From: Boswellia sacra
Taxonomy: Eukaryota > Streptophyta > Magnoliopsida > Sapindales > Burseraceae
DNA: 64,000 bases
Direction of reading: 5' to 3'
Assembly: GCA_013180625.2 (NCBI GenBank)
Contig: SNVD02008172.1
Span: 186,001 to 250,000, forward strand
The notes under the pieces were generated by a model that saw only the letters and a list, made by a program, of their open reading frames with translations, searched no databases and had not been told where the DNA came from. This document shows positions 46,668-57,796 of the stretch, piece after piece (the first letter of the stretch is position 1; each line of letters opens with the position of its first letter). The translations under genes were made by a program, and so were the position numbers.

Positions 46668-47253
46668 GTGCAAGGTTTCAAGCAAATCCCAAAGAAACTC
46701 ATCTTTCAGCAGTAAAAAGAATCATCAGGTATGTTCTTGGAACTTATGATTATGGAATATGGTTTTCCAAAGATACAAATGATTGTCTTGCAGGGTTCAG
46801 TGATGCAGATTGGGCAGGGAATGCGGATGACAGAAAAAGCACTTCAGGAGGTTGTTTTTATCTTGGTACTAACTTGGTTTCGTGGCACAGTAAGAAGCAG
46901 AATTCAATTTCTTTATCTGCAGCTGAAGCCGAGTACATAGCAGCAAGGAGTTGTTGTACACAATATTGTGGATGAAGCAAATGTTGAGTGATTATGATAT
47001 TGAACAGAAACCCATTACTGTGTTTTATGATAATACTAGTGCCATAAATATTTCCAAAAATCCTGTTCAGCATTCTAGAACAAAACACATTGATTTTAGA
47101 TACCATTTTATAAGGGAACTATTGGAATCTAAGGTGATACACATTGAGCACATCTCCATAGATAAATAACTGGCTGACTTGTTCACTAAGGCATTGGACA
47201 CAACAAGATTTGAAAATCTTAGAAAAGCTTTAGGTATCTGTCAGTTTTATGAT
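46668..47253 (+). pseudogene. pol: RT end and RNase H of element D after the CACTA insertion
   Basis: Continues the frame broken at 40149: CARFQANPKETHLSAVKRII, GFSDADWAGNADDRKSTSGG, LSAAEAEYIAARSCC. A one-base deletion near 46965 shifts the frame, followed by YDNTSAINISKNPVQHSRTK. A stop at 47167 (TAA, Gln codon in A) precedes LADLFTKALDTTRFENLRKA. The end TGA at 47251-47253 matches element A. Confidence 0.88.
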
Positions 47254-48090
47254 TGAACACAATATTCTGTTATGTTATTCATATCTGTAGTATCATAATT
47301 TTCCTTCTAAATTAGCATGTTTCTAAGTTGAGATACAAACTGTGTGAATAATTAAATACTGGTTAATAATGAAGATACATAGAGGGCTACCAGTATATGA
47401 TGTGTGAAAGTCATCCATTGAGAGTAGCTTTATTGTATCTAGGAAATATGGTGAGGCCACCTACTCAAATGGAAAAGGGCTACCTCTATACATGTGTGAA
47501 AGCTACTGTATTATTTAGCAAATTTATATTGAGACTAACTTTTGTGTATGTGAGAAGCATACTCTAGTTGTTTACTCAATATATTCAAAAGAAAGCTTAA
47601 ATGTGTTAATCTCTCAAACCCAAAACTATGCTCTTTAGAATGAGAAATATGATAATTCAGATATACCTGTTATGATATGAATAACTGTGTTCTGTTATGT
47701 TTTTCATAACTATAGCCTATGTGCTTATTTTCAAAAATTAAATAACATGTGTGTCCATGTGTCAAATTTTTGCCAAGTCAGCACCATTGAATTAAGAGGG
47801 AGAAGTACCAATGGTGGGAATCCTTTTTCTATTAGTATTCTGTTTTTGAATTTAATTCAAATTTGATTTGAATTGTGAAGGGAGTTATTAGACAGTTTTT
47901 GGAAAGGAAAAACAATTAATTGAGTTTTATTGAAAATCAATAATTTCCTCAAAAATCGGCCTAGTATATATATAACAAATAGTTTGTGGGCTTTTTCCTG
48001 TTCACATAATCCCTCTTCCACAGTTGCTTCCCTGTCTCGCATCTCTCTGTTTCTGTTCTGAAAATTTTTTGTAGTTTAGAAACCCTAGCT
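47254..48090 (+). other. pol-ORF3 spacer of element D
   Basis: About 840 bp, collinear with 2709-3533 of A. It has the paired GGGCTACC...TGTGTGAAAG motifs at 47383 and 47476. The last 120 bp are rich in pyrimidines. No ORF. Confidence 0.55.
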
Positions 48091-49938
48091 ATGGCGTCTT
48101 CGAACTCAACAGCAAGTGTTTCTTCTTCAAACGGCTCCGATCATGAAAGTGATAACAGTAACCAGTCGCCTCCAACACAACACAAACAAGACCAGACAGC
48201 AGTGGATCTTGCCATGAGCACTGACGAGCAAGTACCAATAAAGAAAATCAAAGAAAAGATCAAGCCAAAGTACAACAAATTTCTCACAGCTGAAATCAAA
48301 CAGAAGTTCGACAAGTTCACCTCACAGAGGAAGCTTCAGCTAGAGCGACCTGTAAAACTCTCAGACTTCGACTCTTATGGTGTCAGCGAGATGATAGAGT
48401 CCAATTACTGGACTCGAACGGTATCAAATTTTCTTCCTCTTGTTAAAACCTTGATTCATGAATTCTATGCTAGCATTTCAAGCACCATAGATGATCCTAG
48501 GAGCATGTATTATGACAAAGTCTATTGTCGGGGAAAGTTTGTAAAATTTTCTCCCAATGTCATAAATTCGTTTATGGACATTCCAATAGGAAGCATGCAT
48601 TCTCTTGATGAAGAATTTGACATGGCTGATATTATCAAGGAAGTTACTGGTCAAACGGATATCCAATGGAAACCTAGAGATGGCCTTGACCAGAAATATC
48701 TAAAGAAAAAATACCGTTTGCTTCACAAAATAGCTCAGTTTGATTGATTCCCTTCTTCCCACCAAAATCAGGTTCAGGAAGATAAATTGAAACTCATTTT
48801 TTGTCTAGGAACTAATAGGCCTGTGAACTTTGGACTTTTAGCATACAGAACAATTGTTCAAATTGGTTCTTATCAATCGGACTACTATCTGCTTGTGTTC
48901 CCCTGTCTGATCCAAGGCATAGTTGCTCAGAACAATGTCCTTGTCAGTTCTTCTGAACAAACTAAAGTTCTGTCTAAATCAATCACCAAGGGTTTTCTTT
49001 AGAGATTACATGATCAAACTGATCTCCCTGCACCTGAACCTAAACCCACTAGAGTCAAGAAGAACCAAATGAAATCTGTTGAGGAAAAACTTGACTTAAT
49101 CAATACTGCCTTGACAGAAATTTTGCAGGACTTAAAGGATATTAAACACAAGCAATCTGTGTTGGAAAGTCAGTTTCTTGGACAGGTTCAGTCCACAGCA
49201 CCTCCCACGATGGCATCCGAACCTGAACCTGCACCTATGGCACCAAAATCACCAGCTGCTGATTTTCCTGAAACCACTGCGCCACCATCTGAGCATATAA
49301 TTCCAAGTCCATCTGCACAGCCTACTGTTAAGAAAGACAAAGCAACAGCACAGAGGCCAACTGAAAAATCCAACAAGGCCTCTGTCACGGGAAGTGTCAA
49401 AAAGGGAAAGAAGAAACTAAAAATGGTGAAAAAGTCATCTGGTCAGAAGCAGCAGAAATCAGCAAAATCTGCTCCTACTTTGCGTGATGAGACTAAATCA
49501 GATAAACCAACAAAAGTAGAAACCGACACAAAACAGCCTTCACCATCGGCTGAAACAGATTCCCTAAACATTCGTACAACTGTAGCAGCTGTCGACACCC
49601 CTCTTTCACCATCTTCTCCTCTGCTAGCACCAGCATCGCCAGTCCCATCTTCACAACTGCCTGCTCCAACCACTGAAACCAGTGCCGAAAGAATTGAACG
49701 AGAAATCCGCAGAGTAGTTGCTGAAGTTACAGCCACTTCCTCGGATAACACTGAAGTTCCTCCAGCATCAGCTCCTGCTGCACACCCAGTTCCAATCGCA
49801 GCTTCAACAGAACCAGACACATCTGCTTCGCAAACCTCTCCTCCTAAGCGCAAAGTCAAGCATGTTGCTCAAAAATCTGTCAAATGCCGTGGCAGCTCTT
49901 CATCTTCACCTGTTCAGAAGTCTCCCAAACTTGGTTAG
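48091..49938 (+). pseudogene. ORF3 of element D: plant-transposon-protein/envelope-like ORF
   Basis: 615 codons in one frame from CTATGGCGT, broken only by TGA at 48745 and TAG at 49000. Residues about 60-215 have KLSDFDSYGVSEMIES, EFYASISSTIDDPRS and RGKFVKFSPNVINSFMDIP, aligning with ORF3 of A and the PF20167-like domain. A second block (FCLGTNRPVNFGLLAYRTIV, YYLLVFPCLIQGI) lies between the stops. A heptad-rich coiled coil follows at about 325-365, then a 250-residue Pro/Ala/Ser/Lys tail (ERIEREIRRVVAEVTATSS). No signal peptide. Its role in the element is unknown; 'envelope-like' is only positional. Confidence 0.78.
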
Positions 49939-50480
49939 ATTTTGGCTACTTGTGCTCAAATCAAGAGGGAGAATGTTTTTTGAAGAGGATCTCATATCAA
50001 GGGGGAGAATTTACTTTGGTTGCTAGGACTTTCTATTTGATGTTTGAACTATTTGTTTTTATTCTGTTCTGAACTACTTTTGTTTGCTATTATTTTGTTA
50101 TTCTCTCAGCTTACTAATTTTGTTGTGTTACTTGTTTCTCAAAGGGAATAAGTATGAAGTGAGGGGAAGAATGACTCTGTTATATGCGGTGTGCATTTAC
50201 ATGACTTACATGACTTTTTAGTGCTGTTATGCTTAACAAACATTTTCTCTTGTTTTGCAGTATGTGCTAGTGACTCTTTACTTAGTACTATGTTCTGCTC
50301 TGCCATATATCTCAGGACAGTGTACTATTATGAGTTACATAACAGCTCTCTACTTATTTTGCTTAGGTCATTTGTCTGTCTTACTGTTCATGAACATTTA
50401 TTTTTGTTAACTGGTTTATCATGTGATGTCCTTAGAAACAGTTAAGTGCTTTCATCACAAGTTGCCAAAAAGGGGGAGAT
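49939..50480 (+). other. 3' untranslated region and polypurine tracts of element D
   Basis: No gene. Purine tracts: AAGAGGGAGAA near 49962, AAGGGGGAGAA at 49999 and AAAAAGGGGGAGAT at 50467-50480 beside the 3' LTR. Confidence 0.7.
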
Positions 50481-51378
50481 TGTTGGTGATAAATTTTGGT
50501 TAACTTGTGATAAAAGTAATTAAAGTATTTTATTCCTATTTTACGATTTTTAGATAATTATTATAGGAATTATTTTGATAATTATCTCTTTTGATCATGA
50601 TAATATTTTGTATCCTAATTAAAATAGGAAGATAGTTAATATATCCTTATTACTTTAGGAGATTAACTATAAAGTATTTCCTAATTTTGTTTTATCCTAA
50701 TTCTAATGTGATTTTGATTGAGATCTTTACAGGACTTTTAGGAAGATTGTATCAAGACCTCTCAATATTTATTGATGTATAATAAGTCGGCAGTAGCTTG
50801 AGGTAGAGGGTCTTTCATGAATAAGAGAGATTGTTGATTGTTAAAAAGGCATTCTGCAACTTTGCAAGAGACAAGCTTGAACGCCAAGGAATGACTTTGT
50901 TTCTTTGATTTATTGAGTTATAGTAATCATGTATGGAAATTAAAAAAACCGTACATGAGGTATTGATTCAGTCTGAGAGAGTAATTAAACACTTGAGAAT
51001 CTAGAGGGTTGAGTGTTTTACTCTATTAAACACTTGAGAATCTAGAGGGTTGAGTGTTTTACTCTATCAGATATCGGGTGTTAAGTTTAACTTAATGGTG
51101 TGTTGTTAAGTTCTATGTAACAGAGAGTGAGCAATTTCACTAGTGTTTAGAATCTTTGCGAAGATTTTGTTTGTCAAAGATTATATCTGTGTGTGAGGGT
51201 GAGTCAGCACTGTAAAAGGTCCTAAAGATTGTACAAACAAGAGCATAGTGAATTGCAGCTCAATAGCTGTCCATGGACGTAGGTTTTTATAACCGAACCA
51301 CGTAAAAATCCTCTTGTATTGTTTTACGTTATAGTTGACTGTACTGTTATTTATAACTGCATATCTCCAGAACTTTCA
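50481..51378 (+). repeat. 3' LTR of element D
   Basis: 898 bp. It differs from the 5' copy by lacking the 29-bp palindromic piece and by a 41-bp tandem duplication (start 50985, repeated at 51026). Confidence 0.9.
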
Positions 51379-51383
51379 CTGAT

Positions 51384-52395
51384 CATTTTTTCTTTTCATC
51401 TTTACATGCAAGGTTCCCATACCTGATCATATTACTGATGCACGGATGTCTTCGTAGTCATGTAAGAAAAGATATAAAATCCTATAACATCAATAGTACG
51501 TCTTATGTGTTGACATTAATTTAATAGGAAATAGGTGATAACACAACACACAAGTGTAAGGAGACAAATTAAATCGCACACATGCAATTTAATTCAGTCT
51601 TGTTATTTCTATTAAGTAATAATATTCTGACATACTATGTTTTGCCTACTTATTCTATAATATCTTTGTTTCTGAATTTACTTATGAATTGTTTGTCTCA
51701 CAAGTTTTCAATTCATGAAAGTTAAGGCAACCACAAGGATATGCAGGCTGGATGTGAAGTTTTGTAGATCCACTTGTTCATTCAGATTTTGTTTGATACA
51801 ATATGTTAATGAGAAATCGCTACTAATTCCTTGAAGATATATCAGGTCCTTACTAAATATAGTAAATTCATAAAAACTTAATAAATTAGATACAAGATTC
51901 TTGACTAAAATAAGGAAATTGATTTGTGCAATAGTGTATTTCCTTTGAATTTTTCTAGAAAGTTCAAAATTGGTTCATGAGGCTTGATTCCATGTCAGGG
52001 CAGGAATTTTGAATAATTCTTCAAAGTTTACGGTGATTCTTTGTTGGTGGTAGTTTGGATTATGTCGACTAAGTTTTTGTTCTTGGTGTTTTGATTTATG
52101 GAGTGAATTGTGAGTTATTAGTTGATCTCATATTCCTTAAAGCCAGTTAATGGGCATTGATTGGTTTGTGGATATATGCACACATGCTTCATAAATTGTG
52201 TTTCATTTTAACACTTTTTTTTCCTTCCTTTTTCAAAATTTTTTTTGATTTTTCAGAAATACATTCTGTGTAGTTTTGCTGTGAACCAATCATGACATTG
52301 CATGAAGTCTATCTGTGGAGAGATTTGCAGTCTAAATTCTTGATAAATTATTAATTAATAATGCTCCTTTCTGTCTGTCGAGAAACGCAAGGTCA
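51384..52395. other. Host non-coding DNA right of element D
   Basis: AT-rich; no coding segment or element end recognised. It may be intronic or intergenic sequence of the EMB8-like relic. Confidence 0.5.
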
Positions 52396-52535
52396 ATCTG
52401 ATTGCTTTATAATCCTGGATGGACAGAGGATCTGAGTACAGTTGTTACCCATTTTCATTGTCAATATCCAGAAGCTCCCCTTTTTGCTGTTAGAACTATC
52501 ATTGGTGCCAATATTCTGGTTTATACATTTCCTGA
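52396..52535 (+). pseudogene. EMB8-like alpha/beta hydrolase exon relic
   Basis: Encodes LYNPGWTEDLSTVVTHF then HCQYPEAPLFAV and IIGANILV, closely resembling the exon around the nucleophile elbow of plant EMB8-type alpha/beta hydrolases. The expected G-T-S-I-G-A-N reads R-T-I-I-G-A-N, so the catalytic Ser is Ile. An indel at the start breaks the Cys-Phe-Tyr lead-in. No neighbouring exons are visible, so this is a fragment. Confidence 0.65.
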
Positions 52536-54518
52536 TATTCTTCTCTGTTCGTGCTGTTCAATTTTAAATTGCTGTAACATGATGTTGATGTATAAGTGAA
52601 TTCTTGCTTGTGTTATACCATCTTTCATATTCAACAAAGTAGCGCCACTTCTTATCATGTCAATTGTGGAAAAAACAATGTTATGTAAGAGATTTTCTGA
52701 ACATTTTGAGTAATACCCCTTCATAGATCTCCCTTTGGGCTTTCTTAGTTGGTTGGCTAGTGTGAGTGAAATCATTACTTGCACTTGAAGTGGGAAAAAA
52801 AATCATACTAATTCCAGTTTGAAGGTATTTTGCTTCCATGTTTTAAGATTGCCAGTGTCTTTGAGCCGAATTCTTGCGAGGTTGCATTATTTCACTTCTT
52901 GAATGAAGTAGTGCCGCTCCTTACCATGTTAGGTGCCAAAAAATGAATATAATGTAACAGATTTATTTGAAGCTGTTTAACCATATCCTTGGCGAACCTT
53001 TATATCTTAGGCTTCATTGATTGTCTGGCTAGTGGGAGTAAAATTATCATTGACTATAACTCGTATTATTCACAAATTTGTAAATTAAGTGCAGGCTATC
53101 CGGTGACTATATCAAGTGTAGTAATTACTTTTAATCAGTTTGTTTGTATATGTTTTAGGATATGAAATTTCAATTTCCACTAGCAAAGACTATGAGTGTA
53201 TCACCTCCTTAGATAACTGCTTGATGTTTCTGCAATTAATGGATGTCTCTTTATTGAGTTAAAGAATCATTGTTTTCTGCATAATAGAATTTGACTTCAT
53301 TAGATGGTTTACTTAGTTGCCTGATTCTTTGTAGTAATGCGTTAAGTATAATTTTTTATTAAACATTACACTTGGCAACTACAAAACTGCCAAGTGTTTT
53401 TTTTTTTTTTTTATCAATCATACTTGGCAGCTACAAAACCACCAAATATGAACAAAATTAAAAAATTTTGGCTGTTGGATATATATTTCATTCAAAAGTG
53501 ACAAATATATTTAAAATAAAGGGTAGGTAACTGACAATTATGCAACGAAACAGCAATTCCTGGAGGGCCTATTTGTCTCTTTGGATGTGACATGTATGGT
53601 GCAAAAACATATTTGAGGGTTTTACCGATCGTTATATAGATCATAGTTGATACTGTCATTAGTGTTGTTTAGAAACAAGCAAATATGAATATATTTGATG
53701 GTTCAAAATTGGCAAATAATAGCATTTTTCTTCTTCATTTAAAAAAAAAAAGTGAATGTCACCCTAAAGAGATATAATTTTTTTTTAAACACTCAACATT
53801 ATAAAAATTATAAATGAAGATTATGAGTGTTAGAGAAAAAAGAAAAAGTTTTATATATATATGTTGATTTGTAATTGCAATTTAAATTTTTTAAAATATG
53901 TTTAAATTTTAAATGTGCATTGATTTTGGCATTAAAGTTGTTTTTAACCATATTTGCAGACAAACTGAACCTGAGCCTGAGCCAGCCTTTGAAACAAATT
54001 AAAAATTCAACACTTACTAGAGATTGTCTTAGTAAGCATTTTCGTCGAACTTGTGCCTAGAGTTTAAAATACCAAAAACTTTTGAAATTTTACCTACAGT
54101 TTTTTTTTGTTTTTTTTTTGTTTTGTTTTGTTTCGATTCGTTTCGTTTTGTTTTGTTCATTTATATAGCTATAGTACCATAATTCATTTCTATTTATTTA
54201 TTTATTTTTGTGTGTATTTCATTGATAATATGATGATTATGTATTTTCTAATTAATGCATTGAACAAGATTATATCTTATTTTGTGGATTTACAGATAGG
54301 TTGTCGTTGGAACTGTAGTAAAATGTTTATGAACATAATATGTTTGATGAAATCGCAGTGAGATTATGATCTTTTCCAATTATTGAGCGCACATGTTGTA
54401 TGCTTTCTATAAACATTTTAAATCCGAGATTTTGTCATCCCATTAAAATTTGTGGGTTTACTTTATAATAATTGTGTCGTTGACGGGTTTATTTTGCAAA
54501 CGATTTGTTGCTCTGTAG
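52536..54518. other. Host non-coding DNA upstream of the small membrane-protein gene
   Basis: AT-rich with two copies of a short related passage (near 52625-52760 and 52905-53045, both around GTAGYGCCRCTYCTTAYCATGT). T-rich runs near 53395 and 54100. Probably promoter and 5' UTR intron of the gene that follows: an acceptor-like GCTCTGTAG ends at 54518. Confidence 0.5.
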
Positions 54519-54548
54519 GTGCAGAATTGAGCTGTAAAAGTATCGACC

Positions 54549-55786
54549 ATGGGAACTAAAGTGCCAAAAGACCCGTTGAAAAGGGTTGATTGGAAAGCTA
54601 TTGGCAGCGAATTACAAAAGGACCCTGGTGCAGGTGTTCAACCAGTTGTAAAGAAGCGGCTTCCAAAAAAGATTAGGCAAATTCCTGATTACTATTTCCT
54701 TCCTCGAAGATCTCTACCGTCTGCCATAGCCTTTTATGGTTCATGCATTGCTGGTGGCATTGGTGCCAGAATGCTCCCGGAGATCTGGATAAACAAGGAA
54801 GCTAAATGTATGCCCAAGAATTTATTTGTTCTTCTTTATTCCTATTAGTGTAGGTTAAACCCTTTCCATTTTTTGTGTTGCTCGACATTGAATCCTTGTA
54901 CTTGACAATGGGCAAAAAGCCCTAAATGAATAAGCCTTTTGGGCCTAAAATTATACATATATAAAAGTATATAATTACAGTAAGAGAATAAACCAATGCA
55001 ATTATATTGCAAGGATGTGCAACTGATTTCAAGAATTTATAGAGCATGCTACCTCAGGCGTTGAAAGGGAATTATAATTTGAAAATTTTTCATGAGTGTC
55101 CTGTACAGCTTGTTAACAAACTTATAATTCACTAGGGAAACATGATTGTATTTAACAAATGGATATTTCTTTTGAGTGCTTATCCTTTGCGCTATCAGAA
55201 ATGTGAAGTAAGTGTGGTATGCAACTTATTAAAGTGAAGGGAAGGTCATGCTAGGGCTATGTGTCGTGATGTATGGTGGACACTTTCACGAATCATAAGC
55301 CCCCTACGAGACTTTGATGAGATCCAGGGTCAGGGTCTATATCTTTTGAACTTTTGCGATAAATGAGAGAATGTCTATTACAAACACGCTGATCATTTGC
55401 TGTAATTTTTGATCGTAATGCATATCATATCCATGGGAATTTGTAGCCATCAGGGGGAATGGGAGATGATCAGGTGTCATAAAGGAATTCTTCGTGTCCT
55501 ATTTGGTCATTAAGAATCAGGGAAATTACCTTCTTTCATGTTTGAAAATTGATCTGACTTGTTTTAGCCCAGGCTTAAGTTGAGCTTGTGCCTAAAACAT
55601 TTGAAATTACTGGAAATAGATGTACTTATTGGTTTAATGAGCATGACCAGAACCTAATTGTTATCTGGAAGTTTCTATCTCAACCTTCTTATGCATTTTC
55701 GCTTCCAAATTTTGATAATGGCTAAGTTATCTTTGCCATATGTTATTTCAGAGGATGGAGGCATCGTATGGGTGTTTGACAAATAG
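54549..55786 (+). CDS. Small single-span membrane protein gene, two coding exons
   Basis: Exon 1 (54549-54807) from ACCATGGGA encodes 86 residues: basic N-terminus (MGTKVPKDPLKRVDWKAIGS, KKRLPKKIRQIPDYYFLPRR), one membrane segment at about residues 56-80 (SLPSAIAFYGSCIAGGIGAR), then EIWINKEAK. The intron is 54808-55751 (GTATGC...TTTCAG). Exon 2 (55752-55786) reads ..DGGIVWVFDK and TAG. I recognise it as a conserved plant protein of unknown function, possibly organellar inner membrane. Splicing as drawn makes a TAG codon at the junction (T from exon 1, AG from exon 2), where Glu would be expected; the product would then stop at 86 residues instead of 97. An upstream 5' UTR intron is likely. 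Confidence 0.7.
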
Positions 55787-55879
55787 AGACTGGAAGGTAC
55801 GAGAAGAATGCCTCACTAGTTTTTTATCTTTCTCGGTGCTCTTCCTTTTGAAGGATTATATATATAATTATCCTAAGAA

Positions 55880-56712
55880 AGAATGAAAAGACAGAATTCT
55901 AGAAGGCTATGTGTTTGTAAAAGGTTTTGATTTTCTTTTTCAAATTCTTCTAATCTAGCAGAGTAATCTTTGAAGGTTTTGTTTTTCATAATAAGCTCTA
56001 ATAATGGAAGAATGCATCTTTGTGGGAATAAAATCCTTTGATAACTAAAGGTTTCTGAAACCTTTTGTAACCTCACAAACTTGTCCCCCAGAGTTGTAAC
56101 TTTCAGGAGTAAATCCTTTGTATTCCATATAATGAGTGTATTTCCGTATTTTGTTTTTCAGTTTTTGTTAAATAAAGTGGTAATGCATTTACTGCAGAAG
56201 AAAACTATTTGAGTGCAGCATCTTCTGGTCTTTTGTTAACATGAGAACTCCATAAGGATCCTCATAAATTGTCTTAATAGACACCTGTCCTCTTTTGCTA
56301 GATCATCCTCAAGATGCCTCATGGGTCTATATGCAAATTTTTTGCTTTTAGTATGAGGTTTACAAAGGATACAAATTATTTCGATGAATCTTCGACCATT
56401 GGAGCTTTTTCTAAATTCTTTCAAGATCTTTCTTGAGAAGAGCCCGTTCAGATTGAGCCTCTTTTTGTAAATGCTCTTTTGGCATCCGACTCCAGCAATC
56501 AAAAAATTGTTAATATCATTATGCAATATATCTTGACAAATTTTTTGTTGAGCTATCTTATCTATTTTTTTCTTGGTTAATTTGTTGTCGAGATAACGTC
56601 TGCTGCTATATTTTTTTAAACCTTAATTTATTTAAATTTTATGTCATAATCATATCCCTATATTATTTTAAAAATTCAGTCCAGCTTCTTTCATTATAAC
56701 CTATTCTAGCCT
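55880..56712 (-). pseudogene. Pararetrovirus-like relic, left part
   Basis: Minus-strand frames give protein-like but broken segments (55873-56076 and 56236-56526) rich in Lys, Glu and Leu. They continue from the reverse-transcriptase/RNase H-like segment right of the Mutator-like insertion, as expected for the end of a Caulimoviridae polyprotein. Stops are frequent. The assignment here is by continuity more than by motif, and the left limit is uncertain. Confidence 0.4.
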
Positions 56713-57786
56713 AGGGATGGCAAAACCCCACCGGCCCCAGCCCCGGCCCTCAATTGCACACCCCGGTCCCAGAAAATTCTCCGAAATTTTTTTCCCAGGG
56801 CTGTGTCCGGGGTACCGCGGGCGAGGCCAGATTTTCCAATAACCCGGGATTAAAACCTGGGTTGCAAAAAAACAAAACTAAAACAAGCAACCTGCCAAAA
56901 CGCTCGACAAAACTCGACGCGCTCGACAGAGCTCGACACGATCATCCGACACTCGACACCTATATGTTGATTTATGTCGGATTCACAACCGACACTCGAT
57001 ATCAGTCTATTTTCGAAGACATCGAGTGTCGGATGATGCACTAGTCACACGACACTCGATACCTACATGTCGAGTCATGTCGGATTCACAACCGACACTC
57101 GATATCAGTCTATTTTCGAAGACATCGAGTGTTGGATGATGAATCTGACACTCGACACAATCCACTCGACACTTATATGTCGACTCGAGTCCGACACTCC
57201 ATATCAGACTATTTTCGAAGACATCGAGTGTCAGATGCATCATCCAACACTCGAAACTATCCACTCAACACTCGATATTTATATATTGAGTCGTGTCGGA
57301 TTCCCAACCGACACTCGATATCAGTCTATTTTCGAAGACATCGAGTGTCGGATGATGCATCCAACACTTGACACTTACATGTCGAGCCGTGTCGAGCATT
57401 TTAGCAAGTTGCTTGTTTTAGCTTTTTTTTTTTTTTGTCTTTTTGCATCATATTTAATTATAACGACCCTATATTTGCAGGTTGAAGCTAATGGCAAGTG
57501 AATTGTAGATAATAGAGGATGTCGTTTAAGGGGTTATAATTAAGAATACAAATTTGATGGATTAAATTGATATAATTTTTTAATTTAATTACGCACCCCG
57601 AGTTTGATCTCGGGTCCCCAGCCCCGGCCCCGGCCCCGGCACCTCCACCCCCACCCCAGCCCCTGCCGGGCAGAAAATTCCCACCCTGGCCCCAGCCAAT
57701 TGCCCCGATCTTCTGGGTAATTCCCCGGCCCTGGATGATCGAGTTTTCCAGGTCCCCAGTCCCGGCCGGGTTGGTTTGCCATCCCT
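56713..57786. mobile_element. Mutator-like non-autonomous element with hairpin repeats
   Basis: 1074 bp with inverted ends AGGGATGGCAAA, flanked by the perfect 10-bp duplication ATTCTAGCCT (56703-56712, 57787-57796). Duplication length fits Mutator-like elements (usually 8-11). About 100-200 bp at each end is strongly C/G-rich (CCCCGGCCC runs), in contrast to the AT-rich surroundings. The middle holds four copies of a hairpin-forming repeat. No transposase ORF. Confidence 0.8.
56930..57400. repeat. Hairpin tandem repeats inside the Mutator-like element
   Basis: Four units of about 95-110 bp (inverted-repeat parts near 56989, 57098, 57191 and 57307). Each has CCGACACTCGAT and ATCGAGTGTCGG arms, 12 bp and perfect in the best copies, around a loop of about 20 nt (ATCAGTCTATTTTCGAAGAC). 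CTCGACA motifs fill the space between. Confidence 0.85.
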
Positions 57787-57796
57787 ATTCTAGCCT

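Larger units (their letters stand above)
34839..51378 (+). mobile_element. Sirevirus-type Copia retrotransposon D, interrupted by a CACTA element
   Basis: LTRs of 888 and 898 bp, flanks CTGGT and CTGAT (one mismatch), a mutated primer site, then gag, protease, integrase, RT, RNase H, an extra ORF3 and purine tracts. A 6.5-kb CACTA transposon sits in the RT/RNase H junction. Without it D is about 10.0 kb. It is the same lineage as A (similar pol end, spacer, ORF3 and LTR second half) but keeps gag and integrase. Confidence 0.92.

Noticed and set aside
49188..49859. Minus-strand open frames inside ORF3 of D
   Set aside because: Shadows of the Pro/Ser/Ala-rich coding strand.
56850..57501. Open frames on both strands in the Mutator-like element
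   Set aside because: They follow the tandem hairpin repeats and are symmetrical on both strands; not genes.
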